Translations under genes and position numbers: made by a program
From: Strigomonas culicis
Taxonomy: Eukaryota; Euglenozoa; Kinetoplastea; Trypanosomatida; Trypanosomatidae
Assembly: GCA_000482145.1 (NCBI GenBank)
Contig: AUXH01000382.1
Coordinates: 1 to 18,863 of the forward strand
Reading direction: 5' to 3'
Length of the DNA stretch: 18,863 nt
Notes under the pieces: model-generated
What the model saw: the letters and a program-made list of their open reading frames with translations, nothing else
The model's database searches: none
Told to the model about the DNA's origin: nothing
Part shown: one piece after another, positions 15,564 through 18,863 of the stretch
Layout: each line of letters begins with the position of its first letter
How positions within the stretch are numbered: the stretch's first letter is position 1

Positions 15564-15709
15564 GATTTTTAAACAAAAAAACTGTTAACGTTTTGGGAAA
15601 AAACAACTTTCCTTTTCCGTGCTTTTGTTGCGATAGTATTCACTAAATCCAAACCAAAAACCGTAATATACCAATAGGGAAGGCGAAGAAGCCGGACTGC
15701 ACCTGCCTC

Positions 15710-16231
15710 ATGTTCACGCAGCTCCTGCAGCTGGCGGGCCTGGCCAAGCGCTGGCCCACGTACACGCCCGAGGAGGTGGCCCAGCATTGCACCCCGCGGT
15801 CCCTCTGGATCGTCGCCGGCAACAGCATCTATGACGTGACGCCGCTGCTGGGCGAGCACGCGGGCGGCGACCAGGCGCTGCTGCGGCGCGGCGGCGGCGT
15901 GCGGGACTGCACGGAGGACCTGCTTTTCCACAGCCGCGCCTCCCGCAAGGACGCGGAGCAGTACAAGATCGCCGAGCTCGCGCCCTCCACCGGCGCGCCG
16001 CGGCGGCCGCCGACGGCTGCGGCGGCGCCGGGCCCCGCCGCTCTCGCGCTGGAGAAGTCCGTGCCGTCGGAGAGCAGCGCGGGGCCCAGCTCCGCTGCCC
16101 CCTCCGATAGCATGCTGACCTGCGAGGCGGAGAGCGAGGACGAGCAGCAGCTGACGCCCAGCCGCGGCGGCGAGCAGGCGGCCCCGCACAGCGTCACCGC
16201 GCACATGGATAGTATCGAGGGAGCGGGATGA
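15710..16231 (+). CDS. cytochrome b5-like heme-binding protein, copy 1 (altered heme loop)
   Basis: The 173-residue protein has a cytochrome b5 domain in residues 15-92: YTPEEVAQH, then SLWIVAGNSIYDVTPLL (31-47), the first axial His50 in HAGG (50-53), RDCTED (65-70) and the second axial His74 in FHSR. Cytochrome b5 proteins carry electrons by a heme held between these two histidines. The near-invariant proline of HPGG is Ala here. Both histidines remain, so heme binding is still plausible. The tail (93-173) is Ala/Pro/Ser-rich, then acidic (ESEDEQQ), and has no membrane anchor, so a soluble protein is expected. The first ATG is used; the frame runs upstream to 15647 with coding-like composition from about 15680 but no ATG. 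A paralogue with canonical HPGG follows 1.2 kb downstream. Confidence 0.87.
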   Translation: MFTQLLQLAGLAKRWPTYTPEEVAQHCTPRSLWIVAGNSIYDVTPLLGEHAGGDQALLRRGGGVRDCTEDLLFHSRASRKDAEQYKIAELAPSTGAPRRPPTAAAAPGPAALALEKSVPSESSAGPSSAAPSDSMLTCEAESEDEQQLTPSRGGEQAAPHSVTAHMDSIEGAG

Positions 16232-16257
16232 GGGGGAGACGGGAGCGTTCATTATAG

Positions 16258-16271
16258 TAATAATAATAATA
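16258..16271 (+). repeat. (TAA)4 microsatellite
   Basis: Four TAA units plus TA, 26 bases after the stop codon of cytochrome b5-like copy 1, in its 3' UTR. Confidence 0.8.
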
Positions 16272-16469
16272 GAAATTTGGGAACAAGATGGAGAAGGTGC
16301 ATTGAGGCTTCTCCGTCCTTGCCTTTTTCTTTCCTGTTTCTTCTCTCCCTCCCCCTTCCCTCTTCTCTGAGGCACATTTTTTTTGTTTTCTTTTTCCCTT
16401 TTCCCCGTTTTTGATTTCTGTGACTATGGGTTATGCACAGGGTAATCAAAGGAGTATTGTGCTAAAATA

Positions 16470-16489
16470 CAAACAAACAAACAAACAAA
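16470..16489 (+). repeat. (CAAA)5 microsatellite
   Basis: Five perfect CAAA units in non-coding sequence. The same unit recurs at 18683-18721. Confidence 0.85.
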
Positions 16490-17149
16490 AGACAAAAGTG
16501 AGAAATAAAATAATGTAGGAAATAGGTAAAAGCGGAAAAAGGGGTTTCATTGATGCAGTTTTGTCATTCTCTTCACAAAATACAACATGGTATGAAATAG
16601 AAAAAATGTACTTTTTTTTGTATTGATGTGTAACTCTTTTTCGCTTTTTTGTTTTTGTTAGTTTCTTTCTCTTCTTTTTTATTTACTTTTAAAACCACTA
16701 ATATATTTATTCCCTTTCTGTTGCCTTTGCTTCCAGCATGCTGTTGTATACGAGTGAAAAAATGTTGCTTTCTCTTTAGAGAAAATGTGAACATGAGAAA
16801 GCTCTTCTTTTTTTTTTTGTTCTTCCCTTTTCTCTTTTTTTTCCTCTTTTCTTTTCCATAAGGCGATTTAAATAATTGACTCAGAAATGATAATGATTCA
16901 AATCGGTAAAAGAGAAGAAAGCAGACAAGAAAAGAAATACCAACCACTACCACAACGAAAACAACATTTCTTTTCCATATTACATGTACACTGTTTATTA
17001 ATTGTTTTTTCTTCACGCTGTTATTATTTCTTTTAGCAAAGAAAGAACATGTATCTTTTTTTTTTCCTTTTCAGTTTTGAACACATTGTTGCTCAGTGAC
17101 ACAAAACTCCGTCGGATAATAATTGAATTTTTTTTCTGTTATTATGATG

Positions 17150-17250
17150 GTGATTCGTTCCTCTCTTCTTCCCTCTTCTTCGTTTTCTCTTTCATCACAA
17201 TAGTGTATTCTTTTTCCTTTTCTGTTCTTCCACTGTTTCTTAGACAGTAG
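17150..17250 (+). promoter_or_regulatory. polypyrimidine tract and candidate trans-splice acceptors for cytochrome b5-like copy 2
   Basis: A long T/C tract ends in three closely spaced AGs (17242-17243, 17246-17247, 17249-17250). No ATG follows until 17437, giving a 5' UTR of about 190 bases. Which AG is used cannot be told. Confidence 0.55.
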
Positions 17251-17436
17251 TGAAGAACTGTTCATATTTTCATTTTCAAATACCACTCACAACTTAGCAC
17301 ACACTTAATAATTCAAAAAAGGAAAACAAAAGAAAACAACAAAAAAAAAGCAAAAGGGGAAAGAGTTCGCTTGACCTGACTGTACTTACTTAGATACTTA
17401 TAATCTCTTCTTGGTCTCTGCCACTCCCCCTTCTCG

Positions 17437-17946
17437 ATGGACCTGTTCCAGAACCTGCTGCTCCTGAGCGGTCTGCGGAAGGCATGGCCACAGCTCACCG
17501 CCGAGGACGTGCGGCGGCACAACACGCGCACCTCCCTCTGGATCGTCTCCGGCAGCGGCGTGTACGACGTGACGCCGCTGCTGCGGGCTCACCCCGGCGG
17601 GGAGGCGGCGCTGCTGCGGCGCGGCGGCGGCATGCGGGACTGCACGGAGGACTTCGACTTCCACAGTCGCTACGCCCGCCGCGTGTGGGAGGACAGCAAG
17701 GTGGGCGAGATGGCGCCCGGCGAGTGCGAAAAGCTCTTCCTGCCACAGGCGCCGCCGCAGTCGGCGGCCGTGGCGGCCGCCACCCGCGGGTCCGCGCACC
17801 CCGGCACCACCCGCAGCAGCAGCAGCGTACACAGCGGCAGCGGCAGCGGGAGCGCCAGCACGGTGGCCGTGCAGCCCAGCGGCACGACGACGCCCGCGGC
17901 GCACCCCGTGGGTGCGTGCGGTCGCTGCGCGCACTGCGGCCGGTGA
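17437..17946 (+). CDS. cytochrome b5-like heme-binding protein, copy 2 (canonical HPGG, Cys-rich end)
   Basis: The 169-residue protein carries a cytochrome b5 domain in residues 18-94: LTAEDVRRH, TSLWIVSGSGVYDVTPLL (32-49), HPGG at 52-55 with axial His52, RDCTED (67-72) and the second axial His76 in FHSR. It aligns with copy 1 through the first 95 residues, including the leading hydrophobic GL(A/R)K(R/A)WP segment, with roughly 55-60% identity by eye. The tails differ completely. Here residues 105-160 are Ala/Ser/Gly/Thr-rich, and the last nine residues contain Cys161, Cys164 and Cys167 in a CxxCxxC pattern that could bind metal or take part in redox. No membrane segment follows the domain, unlike microsomal cytochrome b5. 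A role as a soluble electron carrier is inferred. Confidence 0.88.
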   Translation: MDLFQNLLLLSGLRKAWPQLTAEDVRRHNTRTSLWIVSGSGVYDVTPLLRAHPGGEAALLRRGGGMRDCTEDFDFHSRYARRVWEDSKVGEMAPGECEKLFLPQAPPQSAAVAAATRGSAHPGTTRSSSSVHSGSGSGSASTVAVQPSGTTTPAAHPVGACGRCAHCGR

Positions 17947-18443
17947 GAGGCAGTAAGGCCTTTCCAGCGGCGTTGCTATCCGCATCCGTATAATAAAACG
18001 AGTTGCATATGGTGTTCCTTGTATCGCTGTATGGACCCGCACGGCGCAAGAAGGAATAAGATGTCGAGGGAGGTTAAGCAAAGTAGATTAAATGACAGCG
18101 CTTATTTTTCTTCTGGCGGTTGACCCTTTTTTTCTTCCGTTTTCAACACTTGATCTTTTTTTCTTTTTTGAATTTTCTGCATTTTTTTCTTTTCTTTTCC
18201 TTTTTTCTTGTTATGATTTGTTCTGGTGGTGTACTGCGAGAGCAACAACAACAAAAAGGAACTGATTCGTTCTTTTGTTTTATATATATCGTTTTTTCTT
18301 CTTCCAACTAACCCTTTTCACCGTTTCTACTTCCTCTTAATAACCATTGGAATGACAACGAAAGAAAACAGGAAAAAAGTGTATAAACAGAATAATGCGC
18401 ATTGAATAACAACTATCTAGCTGTTCTTTTTTATTTTATTTTC

Positions 18444-18528
18444 ATTATTATTATTAAAAAAAAAATCTGTCCCCCTTTTCTCTTCTTTCAAACAGTCATT
18501 CAACACGTAATAATAATAATAATAATAA
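18444..18528. repeat. TTA/TAA inverted repeat pair
   Basis: ATTATTATTATTA at 18444-18456 is complementary to the (TAA)7 at 18508-18528, 51 bases away. The two could form a stem in the 3' UTR or spacer. Confidence 0.7.
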
Positions 18529-18682
18529 ACATAATGGAAGAAGAAAAAAAAAACGGTATGTATAAATAAAAATAAACTAAAGGCTAAAAGGCGCGTGAGA
18601 GGATGCCTCAAGATACACAACATATTCAACAACTGCACAACACCAAACAAAAACTATTATCATAACAACACGCACATCAAAT

Positions 18683-18721
18683 CAAACAAAACAAACAAAC
18701 AAACAAACAAACAAACAAACA
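18683..18721 (+). repeat. (CAAA)n microsatellite
   Basis: CAAA units repeat with one extra A near 18690 and run perfectly from about 18692 to 18721. Confidence 0.85.
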
Positions 18722-18849
18722 GAAAAAAAAACAGAACCCACGCGAGTACGCACCGTCAAAAAAGAAAAAAAGAAAATGAAACACACACCGTTGTGTGCTC
18801 TTACTAGCCACGCATGATCGTTCTTGCTTCTGTGCTTACTGTCATATTC

Positions 18850-18863
18850 CTCTCTCTCTCTCT
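18850..18863 (+). repeat. (CT)7 tract at the window edge
   Basis: Seven CT units reach the last base of the window. Alternating pyrimidines of this kind commonly precede trans-splice acceptors, so a further + strand gene may follow. Confidence 0.7.

Larger units (their letters stand above)
14127..15709. other. long AT-rich intergenic region with alternating A-rich and T-rich blocks
   Basis: No gene is supported in 1583 bases; the open frames are Phe/Ser- or Lys/Thr-rich translations of simple sequence. Blocks alternate: TA repeat (14234-14249), A-rich (14310-14480), T-rich (14490-14660), A-rich with (TAA)8 (14690-15000), T-rich (15060-15290), A-rich, (TTA)5 and a final T-rich splice tract. 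It is longer than the other spacers. I see no tRNA or snRNA-like structure, though small RNAs would be hard to spot by eye. Confidence 0.7.
16232..17436. other. AT-rich intergenic region between the cytochrome b5-like paralogues
   Basis: No gene is seen in 1205 bases. The stretch holds T-rich blocks (16310-16410, 16600-16860, 17050-17245), a TAA repeat just after the upstream stop, (CAAA)5 at 16470-16489 and the acceptor of the next gene. The open frames are Lys- or Phe-rich simple sequence. Confidence 0.75.
17947..18863. other. AT-rich non-coding right end
   Basis: No gene is seen in 917 bases. The stretch holds T-rich blocks (18105-18215, 18280-18330), an ATTATT/TAATAA inverted pair, a CAAA repeat and a terminal CT tract. 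The end may be the splice tract of the next gene beyond the window. Confidence 0.75.

Noticed and set aside
18691..18721. CAAA repeat considered as telomeric or CRISPR-like array
   Set aside because: Kinetoplastid telomeres are TTAGGG; this is a plain tetranucleotide microsatellite with no spacers.

Overview
The window looks like nuclear DNA of a kinetoplastid protist, most likely a trypanosomatid. Nine intron-free genes all lie on the + strand. They are separated by long AT-rich spacers, and nearly every gene is preceded by a long polypyrimidine tract ending in AG, as expected for trans-splicing of a polycistronic transcript. Several proteins are kinetoplastid-like: a very long PPR protein, an ARL3 GTPase and large unplaced conserved-looking proteins. 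The genus cannot be fixed from this sequence. All nine chosen starts are the first ATG after a plausible splice acceptor.

Layout: 1-890 is non-coding. Its first ~560 bases are strikingly G/T-rich on the + strand, with a G-quadruplex-like block, a C10/G13 pair and a GC hairpin; it may be a transcription-start-like region. At 891-2842 lies a tandem pair of CBR1-type short-chain dehydrogenases (carbonyl reductases) with lower GC and different codon choice from the genes downstream. At 3752-6775 is a 1007-residue PPR-type protein, probably mitochondrial and perhaps part of the mitoribosome or RNA metabolism. At 7056-8282 is a 408-residue protein with a GAF-like core and a C-terminal helix. At 8849-10783 is a 644-residue, very GC-rich protein I do not recognise. 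At 11117-11662 is ARL3. At 12642-14126 is a 494-residue helical protein with a mitochondrial-type presequence, not recognised. At 15710-16231 and 17437-17946 is a second paralogous pair: soluble cytochrome b5-like proteins, one with an altered heme loop (HAGG) and one ending in a CxxCxxC cluster. The remainder to 18863 is non-coding and ends in a CT tract that may belong to the next gene.

The genes do not form a functional operon. In kinetoplastids, shared transcription does not imply shared function, and control is mainly through UTRs. Two tandem duplications with diverged members, two probable mitochondrial proteins and two heme-protein candidates are the main biological content. I see no mobile element, CRISPR array, tRNA or rRNA. 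No complete new system can be claimed. The best leads are the left-edge G/T-rich region, the diverged cytochrome b5 pair and the repeated EMYR(K/H)GTL motif at both ends of the PPR protein.
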